Below, piece after piece: positions 12,226 through 24,300 of a DNA stretch of 64,000 nt (the first letter of the stretch is position 1; the number at the start of each line of letters is the position of its first letter). This DNA comes from Manis javanica. Taxonomy: Eukaryota > Chordata > Mammalia > Pholidota > Manidae. The stretch lies in contig NC_133166.1 in assembly GCF_040802235.1 (NCBI RefSeq), forward strand, positions 116,512,991 through 116,576,990. The letters are read 5' to 3'. The position numbers were made by a program, and so were the translations under genes. The notes beneath the pieces were generated by a model. It was not told where the DNA came from. It did not search any database and worked only from the letters and a program-made list of their open reading frames with translations.

Positions 12226-13119
12226 AGAGGCTGAGTGTAAGGAGCATATCACAGTCCCTGGCACATAGTAAGTACTCAATAAATGTTAGCTATTGCAATG
12301 GAATTGATGGAAGAATCCATGCCTTGGCCCTAAGTGAGGTTATTAACAATCAGAACCATGGACAGATCAGAGCCCGCTCTCAAGGAAGGCTGGAGGACTA
12401 GGAAGCCATCTCTGGTATGATGCAGAGGACTCGAGGCAGGAGAGACTCTGAGATCTTTCCTCTTGGGTTAGCGGTTCAGTGCCTTCCGGGGGACATTCCC
12501 ACCAGACAGAAAGGAGACTGTCCCTAGGGGATCGTGAGTATCTGTGTGTGTGTTGATGCAAAATTTCACTCCATTTGAAAAGGTCTGCTGCAGCCCCTTG
12601 TTTTTCTAAGCCAGTGAATGCTGAAATCTCCCTAGAGAGGCCCATCCTGGGCGTAGTGTCCCAACAGCTTGCTCAGGCTCTGCAGGCTTTGCACACTGCT
12701 TCAGGCTTGTGTTTATCTGGCTAGCGGGGAAACGGAAGAGACTCCAGGCAGGGTAAAAATAACCTATGCCATATCTTTTTTCAATCACGTGGAAGCTCCA
12801 GGAAAAAAAGGCATATTATGTATCGATTTGATGAGCTGCTTTATTTGCTAGTGAGTTCCCTGTCACTGGGAATCTACATAGAGGCTACACAATTACTTGT
12901 CAGAATATTGCAAGGAGGACCCCCTGCAACATGGGAAACTTCCCCAGGTGACTGTTGAGGGTACTCCAAGCTTAAAATTCTACTATTTAATCAACAGAAA
13001 ATTTCCTTGGGGGCATGAACTGCTTCTTTCTGCCTTGCCCTTCCCCCAACCAGTATTTTTCCTTTTTCCTAAAAATTAAAAAGTTTCATTCTCAGTAGGG
13101 AATTTGAAAAGCAGGGGGG

Positions 13120-13920
13120 AAATTATCCATACCAATGAGTACTACTCAGCCATGAACTGCAGATTCATGTGACACCTGGGATGGACCTCAAGGGCATTAT
13201 GCTGAGCAAAAAAAGCCAGCCTCAATAGGCCATATCCTATGTGATTTCACTTGGGTAACATTCTCAAAATGGGAAAATTATAATTATAGAGTATAGAACA
13301 GATCAGTGGTTGCAAAGAGTAAGGGATAATAGGCAGAGGGGATGGGTGTGATTTTAAAGGGATGGAATAATTCTGTGTCTTGCATGTGATGAAACATACA
13401 TATGTGATGAAATTCCATAGAACCATACACACAATTTACAGTTTTGATATTGTACTAAGTCATATAAGATGTAATCACTGGAAGAAAATGGATGAACTGT
13501 ACAGGACCTCTCCTTACTACTTCTACAACTTCTTGTGAACCTATAATTATTTCAAACAAAATTCTAAAGCATAGCAAGCCACACAGTTAACATTTTGGCA
13601 TATTTCCTATGAATTATTTTCTTTTCATAGTTAGGATCACAGTAAATATAAATTTTGTAGCCCCAAACTTTCTCTTAATAGAATATCATAGGTACTCTAC
13701 AGCACAATCACTTTAATAGTGGTGTAACAGGCCAATTTCATGGATATTCATCTTTACTTAACCATCCATCCCTTGTTGAACACTCGGATTGTTCTAAAAT
13801 TTTCATCACTATAAATAACCTCATGCTAATTAATGCCTTTGTGCAGAAATGCTTACCTACATTTTGAATTCTTCTCTGAAGATAAATTTCCAGAAGGAAC
13901 ATTATTGAGTGAAAAGAACT
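13120..13920. repeat. Two old L1-class fragments
   Basis: The first part (13120-13570, +) reads like an L1M 3' region ('actactcagccatgaactgc', 'gggatggacctcaagggcat', ending 'aacctataattatttcaaa'). The second part (13590-13920) reads like an L1/HAL1 3' region on the minus strand ('cggattgttctaaaattttc', 'tcactataaataacctcatg'). Both are diverged and incomplete. Confidence 0.65.
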
Positions 13921-13939
13921 AAAACAGTCTGTTCATTTT

Positions 13940-14265
13940 TATGGGGGAAGCCAGTTGCCATCTTGGAGGCCACTCAGACCTGTGGAGAGGTCTAGGCAAC
14001 AGCCAGCATCACCTGGCCAGGCCTGTAAGTAAGCACCTTGGAAGCAGATCTTCTAGCCTCAGTATAGGCTTCAGATTACAGCACCCAAAACTGCATCCTG
14101 AATGCAATCTCATGAGAGACCCCAAGCCAAACTGACCAGCTAAGCCACTCCTAGATTTCTGACTCACAGAAACTGTGCATGAGATAGTAATATTTTATAA
14201 CTGTAACCCATTAAGTTTTGGAGGAAATTGTTACATAGAAATAGATAATTAATACAAGGAGTTGG
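13940..14265 (+). mobile_element. MaLR-type LTR remnant (ERVL-MaLR), fossil
   Basis: The 3' end is characteristic: 'acagaaactgtgcatgagat', a 'taacccattaagttttgg' phrase and 'gataattaatacaagg'. This is a solo, incomplete and diverged LTR, pre-dating the radiation of placental orders. No internal retroviral region is seen beside it. Confidence 0.6.
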
Positions 14266-14969
14266 CTAGGTGATGGGGAGGATTCATATGGCAAGGAGAC
14301 AATTCCAGAAAAAGAGAACAAATAGCATATAGAAGGACCAGACACAAGAAAGAGGATGCTTATGGAGATGGAGTAGGCTAGGCTTGGGGGACCCTAACCC
14401 AGCCGCAGGGCTGCCTCCTCCTCCCCAGAGTGCCCAGTGGCACAAAGGGGCTTGATCTAGACCTCAAGCAGCACCCAAGGGAGGTCTGAGATAGCAAGTG
14501 GGAGACAGCCATTGAGGTCACAGGCAGTGACAATATCAGAGCTCCGAAAGTCCTTCTGGTTTGAACAGAGCTTCAGCAAACTGCAGAGACTATGAGGGCA
14601 GAACCTAGCTTGGGGAAGAAGGAGCTAGCAAGGACTTAGCTAAGATCCTTGTCTCTGTCAAGAACTGGCAGATGCCAGGGGAGGCAGCTGACATGGAGGG
14701 GAAAGTCCAGCCTTAGAGTCAGACACACTAGATTCTATTTCTGATTCTATCACCTACTGTGTAGCCTTAGGCAAATTATTTAACATAGCAGAGCCTGTTT
14801 ATTCAAACAAGACTCATGACAAGGCTTACCTTGGGACTCAACCTGGATACCCAGCTTTGGAAGCTTCGAGGCAAAGCCAGGTGTCCAGGAGGAGAGATGT
14901 TGGTAAGTTTTTGCCCTGAATTTGGAGCTAGAACCATCCAGCCACTTGGGGAGGGCAGGGAGGAATAGA

Positions 14970-15780
14970 TTTGAATGAATACTTCATAAAGTTAAATAGA
15001 TAAATAGTCAGCAACTGCAGGAAAATGTCCTCAACATTGTTAGTATGAAACTACTGAGTCATTAAGATACTCCTATGCACCCTCAGAGCAGCTAAAATAA
15101 AACAGACTGACAATATCAGATGTTGGTGAGGATGTGGAGCAACTGGAACTCATACTTATTTTGAGGGGAGTATAAAATGGCATAATCTCTTTGGAAGAAG
15201 TTCTGTATAATGAAACATACACCTATTTGATGACACAGTGATTCTACTTTTAGGTATTTACTCAAGAGAAATGAAAACATATGTACACAAAAAGACTTGT
15301 GAAGAGTTTTCATAGATATTTGTTTGCAATATCCAAAACTAGATAAAGCCCAGGTGTCTATCAAGTGGAAAATGGATAACCTGTAGTATATTCATAGAAT
15401 AGAATATTACTCAGCAATTAAAAGGAAAAAACTGTAGGCTTATGCAGAAATATGGATAAACCTCAAAAACATTATGCTTGCTGGAAGAAGCCTTACACAA
15501 AATATATGCTATATGCTTTCATTTATATGAAGTCCTAAAACAAGCAAATACTCTATGATGGAAAACAATTGGAACAGTGGTAACTTCCAGGGTTAGTGTG
15601 GAAGTGGGGGCAGGGGTTGACTAGAAAAGGGCATGAGAGAACTTTCTGGCATGTTGTAATATTGCACATCTTGACAGGGGCTTGGGTTACACAGGTATGT
15701 GCATTTGTCAAAACTCAGCAAATGCATGCATAAGATTTGGGCATTTTGTTTTACGTAAATTTTATCTCAAAAGAAAAAAA
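14970..15780 (+). repeat. L1M fragment (ORF2 C-terminus and 3' UTR)
   Basis: About 0.8 kb of an old L1: 'acaatatcagatgttggtga', 'gatgtggagcaactggaac', 'ggtgtctatcaagtggaaaa', then 'aggcttatgcagaaatatgg' and an A-rich end at 15770-15780. It is 5' truncated and diverged. A short TGGA microsatellite (15875-15900) lies just beyond it. Confidence 0.8.
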
Positions 15781-17744
15781 TTGTAAATCAATATCTCTAA
15801 TGCTGTGTATGCTGAAGTATTTAGGGGGAATTATACTGATGTCTGCAACTTTTTGAAATGCTTCAAAAAATAATAGATTGATGGATGGATGGATGGGTAT
15901 GTAATGAAACAAGTAGAGTTAAACTGCAATGATAGAGTTTATGAGTGGGGTGTACAGCTTTTCTGTGTTCAAAGACTTTCACTCTAAATATATATTTTTA
16001 ATTGAGACAAAAGTCACTTGGGATCCTTAGTACAAATGCAGGATGCTGCCGGCCCACCCCCTGATTCCTAAGGTGGCTTCCTGGGGGCTGCTGGGACCCA
16101 GTGTCTAGAAGAGATCCCATGGAGGATTCTTGGCATACTTGAGCCTCTAGTGGCTCAGTCTCCCAGCTAGATCTAAACGAAAGCCTTTCCAAGAGCGCTC
16201 TCCTGAAGGGGTCCCCCCAGAGTCTCTATCACCTCCTTCCTGGGACTCTTTGCTATTGTCCTAGGGGGGCAGCCACCACCTGCAGGAATCAGCTCTCACG
16301 TCTAAATGCACAAAGGCCTCCAAGGCCTAAGCTGAACCCAGAAGGATTCTGAGGCCTCTTTGATGAGCCCTAGTCCGCCCTATTGCCTTCCTGAGCTCTA
16401 CAAGGCTCACACACAGTTTCACACCCAACACGCACAGAGGGAGGGACAACTGGCCAATCCGATGATAGTCTTCACGCTTACAAGCCTCTCTTGCTCTCAC
16501 CCCCAGAGCTGACTCTCTGAGCTGGGTCAGTTCTCCCTGCAGTCCAGGCAGACAGTCTCTGGCCTCCAGCTTCCAAAAGCTGAGGGCTAAGGACTGATGC
16601 CTGGCTGGTAATTGGCCTAGGAAGCCCAAAGGGAGGTGATGGGGACTCAGGGGAGGAGGAGCCCCAGGTGCTGCAGGAAGTGGAGCTTTTGATTAAGTAG
16701 CTCCTTGCTTGGCCTGGGACAGGAGCTGTGGAGCTGCAGAGGCCCCAGAGTAGTGGCTCTTAAAGGAGACAAGCCCCTGTTCCGACCCTCACAGGGAGAG
16801 TCTTGCAGGGAGAAGGGGTTGGGGGAGAGTTGTGGGGGGTGGGAATGCCGCTCTTCCTTCCTACATCCCGGGCTTCTTCACAGGTCATGCACAGGATTTG
16901 TCCTGCCCTCTGGGGCTCCACCACGGTGGAACCACTCAGTGGGAAGGAAGGCAGTGAAGGACCCGAAGGAAGGCAGTGAAGGATCCGGTGTGAGCAGGGC
17001 CCTCCTGAGAAGCCCCAGGGAGTCCCAGGGAGAAAAGAACCAGGAGAGGGTACAGTAACTCCCAGCTCCATTGCAAGGTAGGTGGGATAAGAATCAAGAC
17101 CCAGGAAATGCCCTTAAGGGCCAGGGTGGTCACAGGGTTACTTGACAATGCCCAGCCCAAGGCTTGGCTGTGAGAAGCCCCTGATTGTAATGCGGCCACA
17201 CTGCAGGTTCTCTGAGTGTGGTCCCTATCAGCAGCAGCATATCATCTGGGAACTTACTTTGCATGTTCAACATGCAAGTTCTCAGATCCCTCTCTTCCCC
17301 AGACCTGTGAATCAGGAAGTTGGGGGCTAGGCCCAGCAATCCACAGCCCTCTAGGTGGTTCTGATGCCCATGCATTTGAGAACCACTGATATAATTTGAC
17401 AGGTTCTGGAGCTGGACTGCCCAGAAAATTTCCTTCATTCACAAATTCATTCACATTGGTCAAACATTTATTAGCACCTTCTGTATGCTAGATTCCATGT
17501 CAAACCTCATGAGGATCCCAAAGTGGGGTAAATTATAGTTCTCAGGTCCCAGGCAGACTGACCAGTAAGTATAAAGCAGGGCAAAGAGCCCCAGGAAGGA
17601 GCCAATTTTTCTGGCTAGGGGGATTTGCAAGGTCTTCCTAGAGGAGATGGCTTTTGAGCTGGGTCTCAAAGGATGAGTGAGAATCAACAAGTAGAAAAGG
17701 AAGACACCAGAAACATTCTTCTAAAACCAAAATCTAACTTTTAA

Positions 17745-18260
17745 AAGCATCTTACTGCTTTTCGGGGATAAATTCAAGTGCCTCAGTACGTGCTCCTCCA
17801 TGATCCAGTCCTATTTCCTTTATCAACCCCAAATCCTGCCACACCACATCCCCATTTATATATCTCAGTAAAACTGAACTACTCATAGACATGTAAAGGC
17901 AAGCATGCTGTTTCTTATTGCCAGCCCTTTGCTTCATGTGGTCCTTTCTGCCTGGAATGCCCTCTCCGCGTCTCTTACCCACCCCCTACCCATCTTTCAG
18001 GACTAATTTCAGGTGCTGTCTTCTCTGGGAAGCCCTCCTGACTCCTGGCTGCTTAAGTATCATCTTCTAGGTACCCCAAAGCCTGGGATACAGGTGCATC
18101 AGTGTTCTTACTGCACTGTATTTAAAAAATTGCTGTATGTTGATCTCTCTATAAGAATGTAAAACTCCTGTAACTAGCCAGCTTCTCCAATTTTGTGACC
18201 CTAGAGCCTAGTGCAGTGCCTGGCATGCAGCAGGCTGTCAGTAAATATTTATTTAGTGAA
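17745..18260 (+). repeat. L2 LINE fragment
   Basis: The sequence shows the classic L2 3' order: 'tttctgcctggaatgccctc', 'cccatctttcaggactaatt', 'gggaagccctcctgactcc', and near the end 'gcctggcatgcagcaggct' with 'cagtaaatatttatttagtg'. Diverged, with no coding capacity visible. Confidence 0.8.
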
Positions 18261-19269
18261 AGAAGGAAGGGAAAATGTTAAATAGGAGGTCCAGGAAAAA
18301 AACAGTGGTGGAAATGATGAAGAGTCTGACAGGGAGCACATCCTGAAAGCAAAGGCACTCAGGTCCTACCTACTTGGTCAACTTTTACTCTGTGTCAAGC
18401 AAGATCAGAGTCATAAATGCGTGGCTCAATAGCTGTGCCTGCCCATAAAACACGTTCATTTCAGTCCACACAGTGTTTTCAAGTGTTTCAATCAGTTGCC
18501 AACATTTTTAAATTAGCAGATTTTCCATGAAAACCAGATCTAGCATTCCCAGGCTACACTTCCCTCAGGCCTCCCTTCAGTAGGAGACTGGATAGCAGAT
18601 GCCCCTCTTTAGACGGGGCAGTTTTTGAGATCCAGGAACTGAGTTCCAGTTTCCTCTCTCCCCCTCCCTCCCTGACTTCTTTCTTTTCCTGCCTTGCTTT
18701 TACAGGTCTTTGTGTGTACTATGTGATAGCGGTGTTTAGTTGCCCTTAATATGAAGATATACAAGATTTAGTCTTCAAGGAGTTTACTACCTGGGCGTGT
18801 GGAGTAGGGTTTTAAAGTGGGGTAGGGGAGGCATTCTACACAGAGGGAACAGCGTCAACAGTGGCGATGGAGGCAGGAGAATGTAGAAGGACTGAGGGGA
18901 TGAATGGCGGCCTAGGGAAAGGCCCATTTTTAGCAATGCAGCGCTCCCAGCCCACCCAGTCCTACAGAGATGTGGAGCCGAATCGCTTAATAATTCTCAG
19001 TAAGGTCAGAATTTGATCAGCAGTAAGTGAAAGGCAAGGTATTGGGCTTTGGAATCATAAACCCATATTTGAATCCTTACGCCTCCACAGTTGCTCCCAT
19101 TTCCAGACATCTTTAAAACTGGAATATTAATAATAAATGCTTTATAGTACCGCGATGAGGGTTAAAGGAGACACAAAGTGCTTGCAAGTTGCTCGACACA
19201 CAGTAGGAACTCCACAGTCGATAGCTCCTAACTCTACCAATCCAGGCACGTAAGATGCACAAAATGAAT

Positions 19270-20080
19270 CGTGGGTGGACAGCCCCGGGACCACTAAAAC
19301 GCATCTAGCGACTACGCTCAGGCGGGTAGGACCGCCCCCCGCTCCCCGCTGTGGCCTCAGGCGACCCCAGGGCGGTGTCGCAGTGGCGCGCACGCGCACA
19401 TCGCGGCCCAGCCTCGGAATGCGTGCCCGCCGGGCGAGGGTGGGAGGGAGCGCGGCTGCGCGTGCGCAGATGGCCTGGCGAGCGCCGGGCACATGCCGAG
19501 GCGCGGGCGAGCGGTAGAACGAGCGGTCCCGCCAGGCCTTGTGCGAGGTCGGCGCTTGCGCACTGCAGAGAGCCTTTCTCGGCGCTCTGCCGACACCGCC
19601 CCTGGGAGGCGCGAAGAACTTCAGTCAGTGTGAGAGACAGAACCTGGCCGAGTTTAGGAGGTCCGTGGTCGCAGGTAACGACCCCGCAGAGGCCAGGTGC
19701 TTTGCCATGTTGACTTTTTTGTTCGGAGGGAGATTTCTGGCCCAGGCCGGCCCACCGCCCTACTGCAGCCCGCTGAGGTAACCTTTGCAGCCGCGGGCCC
19801 CTCCGGACGCCCAGCGCGCCCGAAGGCCAGGCTGTGCCCGCCGCAGGGCGTCGTGGTCTATGCCGCCAGCCTGGTGCTCAGGCTGCAGCCGTGAGGGTGC
19901 GAAGCAGAGCTGGGGTGGCAGGGATGGCAAGGCGTCCGTGGGCCCCGGCCTGGTGCCTGGCCTGTGCCGAGCAGGCAAGCTATGCCAAGAACCGCGTGGG
20001 TCCCCCCGCTTCAGGCGCCTCTGGCAGAGATCCAGTTTTCTAAGGCCCCCCCAGCTCTCCTCACCAAACCCGCTTTAAAA
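19270..20080 (+). promoter_or_regulatory. MAJIN: CpG island, candidate MAJIN promoter and noncoding first exon
   Basis: Base composition changes sharply from AT-rich repeat DNA to a CpG-dense block. It contains a perfect-looking NRF1-type palindrome TGCGCGTGCGCA (19457-19468), a second cluster GGCGCGCACGCGCAC (about 19386-19400) and a third TTGCGCAC (about 19557). A splice-donor-like GCAG|GTAACG lies at 19674/19675, facing right. MAJIN's first coding exon (26090 onward) begins with a splice acceptor, so a noncoding exon must lie upstream. This island is the only strong candidate before it. The assignment is inference, since the donor was chosen by eye; the island could also start an unrelated noncoding transcript. 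Confidence 0.6.
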
Positions 20081-20892
20081 AAAAGCTTTTGCAGGTAACG
20101 GAAGTGTTCATTCTGGTCCCTAAGCCCCCTCTAACCCAGGCTTAGCCGTTACCATGAAAACAAGACTTCTTCCATTGAAACAGTTCTTGTCACGTCACAT
20201 CTTAATAATTTGAATGAGTTTCTGGCTTTCAAATGCCTTATTGAACCTAGGAAGTAATTTTCTGAGGCCTGGCACTCAGATCTCTATTCAGCTCCTTGAA
20301 TCTTGCCATGACAGAAAGTGGACAGAAAGATTCAAGCAGATGTATTTTGTTGTACGTTCTCAATTTTTCTGAACTTTAGTTCCTTCACTTGCACATGTGC
20401 AGGTAGTAAGCCTACCACAGTATCCAAGACCTACCCAGAATCTCCCTTTGGCTCTCTGGAGGGCACCTCAACGTTGAGCATGCCCAAATGGGGATTCAAC
20501 AGCTTGTCCTTAAAAACTTGCTTTCTAAGGCTGCTTTTCCCAGGAAGTGGCACTTTTTTTTCTTCAGCTAGTTGCTTAAGCTGCTAAGAATCATCCTTGA
20601 CCATTCTCTCTCCTTCACTCCATCAGGTCACCAATCATGACTACTTCAATAAAAATTTTTTGGATATTGGGAGGTAGGGTAGGAAAATATATAAGCTGAG
20701 TGCTTTATAAATATGAGGGGTTTGGGGTTTTTTGCTAAGGCCTCTTCACCATCAGATTTATATAGTCTGATGGTCTTTCAAAGTATAAAGCTTTATGTTT
20801 CTTAACAATAATGCCTGATTCTGTCATTTTAGAGCTGTGCTTAGGCAGTAAAATACAAAGAATTGAGGCTAATAGTCTAGGCAAGTTGATAA

Positions 20893-21302
20893 GGTAACTA
20901 AATTCTTTTCTTTTATTGAAGTATCATTGATATACAGTCTTATGTTGATTTCAAATGTACAACACAGTGGTTCAACAGTTACCCATATTATTAAATGCTC
21001 ACCCCTCTAGTGCCATTAGTATCTCCTTAGAAAGATGTTACAGAATCACTGAGAATATTCTCCATGCTGTACTACTGTCCCCATGACCAACTTATATTGT
21101 GATTGAGAACTGTTGTGCCCCTTTACCCACCTGGCCCTACCCACCATCCCCCCCAACCCCTCCCCTCTTGGAAACCACGCGTCACTTCCCAGTGTCTATG
21201 AAGTCTACTGCTGTTTTGTTCCTTCTGTTTTGCTTTGTTTTTATATTCCACAGATAAGTGAAATCATATGGTATTTGTCTGGCTTAGGGTAACTACATTC
21301 TT
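20893..21302 (-). mobile_element. 5'-truncated L1 with target-site duplication
   Basis: An L1 3' end lies on the minus strand: read on + it begins T-rich, then 'ttattgaagtatcattgata', 'tgtacaacacagtggttcaa', 'ctgtactactgtccccatga' and 'taagtgaaatcatatggtat'. It is flanked by a 15-bp direct repeat, GGTAACTAAATTCTT at 20893-20907 and GGTAACTACATTCTT at 21288-21302 (14 of 15 identical). The preserved duplication and modest decay suggest it is one of the younger L1 copies in the window, roughly 0.38 kb long. Confidence 0.85.
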
Positions 21303-24300
21303 GACACCTTTCAGCTGTGTTGTGTTGCTTTAGCAATAAATCTGAGTTTCAGTCTTGCCCTCCGTGTGTGACCTTGTTTAAAGTAAATGATCATCTCAAG
21401 CCAGGTATATCTTTTTGTAAATCTAGTGAATACTTATCTCCCCAATATCTCACCAGAATTAAAGTTAGTAAAATATTTCATATTTCCTGTATGAAATTTG
21501 CTCTCTATATATAAAAAGTAATTTAGTTTCCTCATTAACTTAATTTCTTCAGAATTTGCCCTTGTTTCATGCCAAGAACAAAGTTGTCTATTTTAGAAGC
21601 TTGCTTTCCACCCTTTCCTATATGTCTTCTGTCACTAAGACCCCTGATCTATGTACGTCAAGGACTTGGAGTTTAAAGCTCAAAATTCCAAGAGATGTTC
21701 CCTTCTCTCTAGCTAAGTATATTCTCTCCACCAGTTGCCCTTCTGAAACTGCCAAAGCTTTTTGCTTTGTTGTTGTTGTTTTAATCTTCTTCCCTACATG
21801 CACTGCTTCAGGGCAACTCACCCAATGGTGTAACCAAAAAATAAAATGTCCCTCATTGCCTGCAGTTTTAAATCCAAGTGCTTTTTGGGCTCCTGGGGTT
21901 GGTAGGATTTTTAGAGTGCCGCAGTGAATTCAATGTGATGTGAATGCTAATAGGTTGATCTTCTTGCAACAAGCTGCAATTGCCGAGCAGGGTGACAAGA
22001 GCTTTTTAAGCTTTTTCAGAATAAGGAGTGTAGTCCTGACCAAAGATAGTTTTTTTGTTGGTTTTTAGGATGGTTAAAGTTTAAGAGGGAGAGGCACTGC
22101 TTCGCAAAGAGTAATTTATGAGTAACAAAGAGTGACTTGACTCAGACTCCTTTCTGTCCATTGAGTTGCGCACAAAGGCCTTTGATTTCATTTCAGGTCA
22201 CCTCCTACCTCTCTGTTAGAAGGTTTAGTTCCTCCTTCCCTCCCAAATCAAACCAAACAAAATGGGACAGAGTTCCAGGGGCAAATCTGTTCCTGAACAA
22301 ATGCCAACGGCATTTTAAAGACTGTGCTTACCAGGAAGAGTAGGAAGAAGCCGAGAGAGTGAGGGAGTCTTAGATCTGTCTCCTCGGCTCCAGCATCTTA
22401 ACACTTTGTTTTGCTTTGCTTTTAGGAAGGCTACTTTTTATTGAGTAACTTCTGTGTAGAGCACTACGATAAGCAATTATATGCACATTATCTCATTAAC
22501 CATCCTAATCACCCTGCAAGGTGAGGAAATTGAGAATGGTTACTTTGGAAATATAGCTGAAGACAAACAATGTGAATGTAACCTTTTATACCCCAAGATA
22601 TATATATATGTCAACATTTCTAAGAACATTTAATGAGAAAATCTTGTGTTTTGGTTTTATGCCTTTGTACCCAGATTGAGTTTGCCTTGAATCATCCAAA
22701 ATGCAGAGAGTGATCAGGTTTACAGTTTAATAAAATGATTTATGGGTGATGTGTTTGTTATAAGGGAATATGCATAGGCCAAAGGTATCAGCAATCTTGG
22801 GGGGCCTACTCCTGATTCCATACTGAGTTATGTGACCTTGTGGAAATCATTTCCTCCTTTAATGAAGTCACTTCCCTCTTTTCCCCTGTGAAACAAAGGG
22901 CATTTCCAGCTACAGGCAACCACGAATCTCTAGTTGGAAATAAAGACGTCAGAGAGTCTGAATCTATTTCAGTGAAGCGAGGCAGACCTCTGAGACCAGC
23001 CAAGGACTTTTGGATGTGGAAGAAGCTATTGGGTCATCTGTTCTCAATCTCAATTCTAAAACTCGGGTTGAGTTCATAGTCAGTGAGATTTCTCTGTATT
23101 GTTGCCCACACCTATTAGTGTTCACAGAGCCTGTCATGTTAGATCTGCTCAGTAAATGTATTTTGAATAAATGCTTATGAAAGCTCTTCTATTCTTTAAC
23201 TCTGTGGAGGATTTTTTTTCCATCAAGTATCACCAGATATTTTTAGTGACAGTATTTCCTCATTATCATTTCCTTCTACCTCAATTAGTCAGTATCATTA
23301 TCCCCATACAGCATTCAGCCCTGCTTCATGTTCTGTGCACTGACCCAGATGCTTCATTATGCAAAACAAATGACTAAAACCTGGAAAAATCTTCCTCTTT
23401 CAGATACAGTGCCTATGTGTCATTTAAATCTAATTATTGGTGACTTTAAGGAAAGATTCTTGATTGGGATTTGTCAGATTTCACACTAAGATTAAAACTA
23501 ATCAGTTTTCCTCTTTTGAATTTGCTTTTCTAATGAAGTATTAAGAAGAAACTTCAGCTAATGTTTATATAGTACTTTAGAGTTTAGGAAGTGCTATTTA
23601 CAGCATTATCTCACTTAATCCCAATGACAGTCCCAGGGGTGGGTGGGATCCACATTTGTAGATGTAGAAACTGGGAAATAAAGAGGTTAAGTGACTTGCT
23701 CAGGGTCAAATGATCAAAAAGAGGCAGAGCAAGGACTCAGGCCTTGGTCCTCCAATTCCAAATCTTATTTATCTTTCCCTCTGTCCTCTATTGCCTGTAA
23801 CTTCTTTTGTTTTAAAATCATCATGTTTTGTAATCACCTAAAAATGGTTGAGAGTCTGTCCATCTGCAAGCTCCCATAGTGTCACCATGACTGCAGTAAT
23901 AATCATTTAGGAAAATAACCTTGCAAAATCTTTGAACCACCACTACTATGTGATTGTCCTGGATTATGCTGTCTAATCCTTATTTTCAAATGAGGTGATT
24001 AGTGTGTGGGGTTTGTTTCTGAAGTGAGCAGCCAGCCATGAACAGGAACAGGCCCCAGCTAGAAGAGACTGTTTTTGCTTTCAGATAGCCAACTGTGGTG
24101 CCGCCCATGAAGTTTCCTCTCTGGATTGTCGTTTCCGGCAAATGGCCTTCATTTCCTTTACCCTGATGCCCCAGCCCTTGGTCTGTGGGGAGAGGTGACT
24201 GCATTTTAGAAAAACCTGCTGAATAATTGAGAGCTAAATTTTCATAGCAGCAACCTAAGTTTCCCCAGGTGGGCTCCCTGCCTGCTTAGAAAAATCATCC

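Larger units (their letters stand above)
8716..19270. other. BATF2-MAJIN intergenic region, repeat rich
   Basis: I find no coding gene in this stretch. Much of it is recognisable old repeat: MIR (8820-8920, 9110-9265, 12225-12300, 14700-14820, 19020-19215), L1M fragments, two MaLR-type LTR remnants, an unassigned repeat (9703-10310), L2 and a short TGGA microsatellite (15875-15900). The part from about 15,990 to 17,350 is more unique and GC-rich, with many short open frames but no splice-supported gene. It also holds a 22-bp two-copy tandem repeat at 16943-16987. Confidence 0.6.

Noticed and set aside
16943-16987. 22-bp two-copy tandem repeat considered as a regulatory array
   Set aside because: Only two copies, no known factor motif, in unique intergenic DNA; an ordinary slippage or duplication product.
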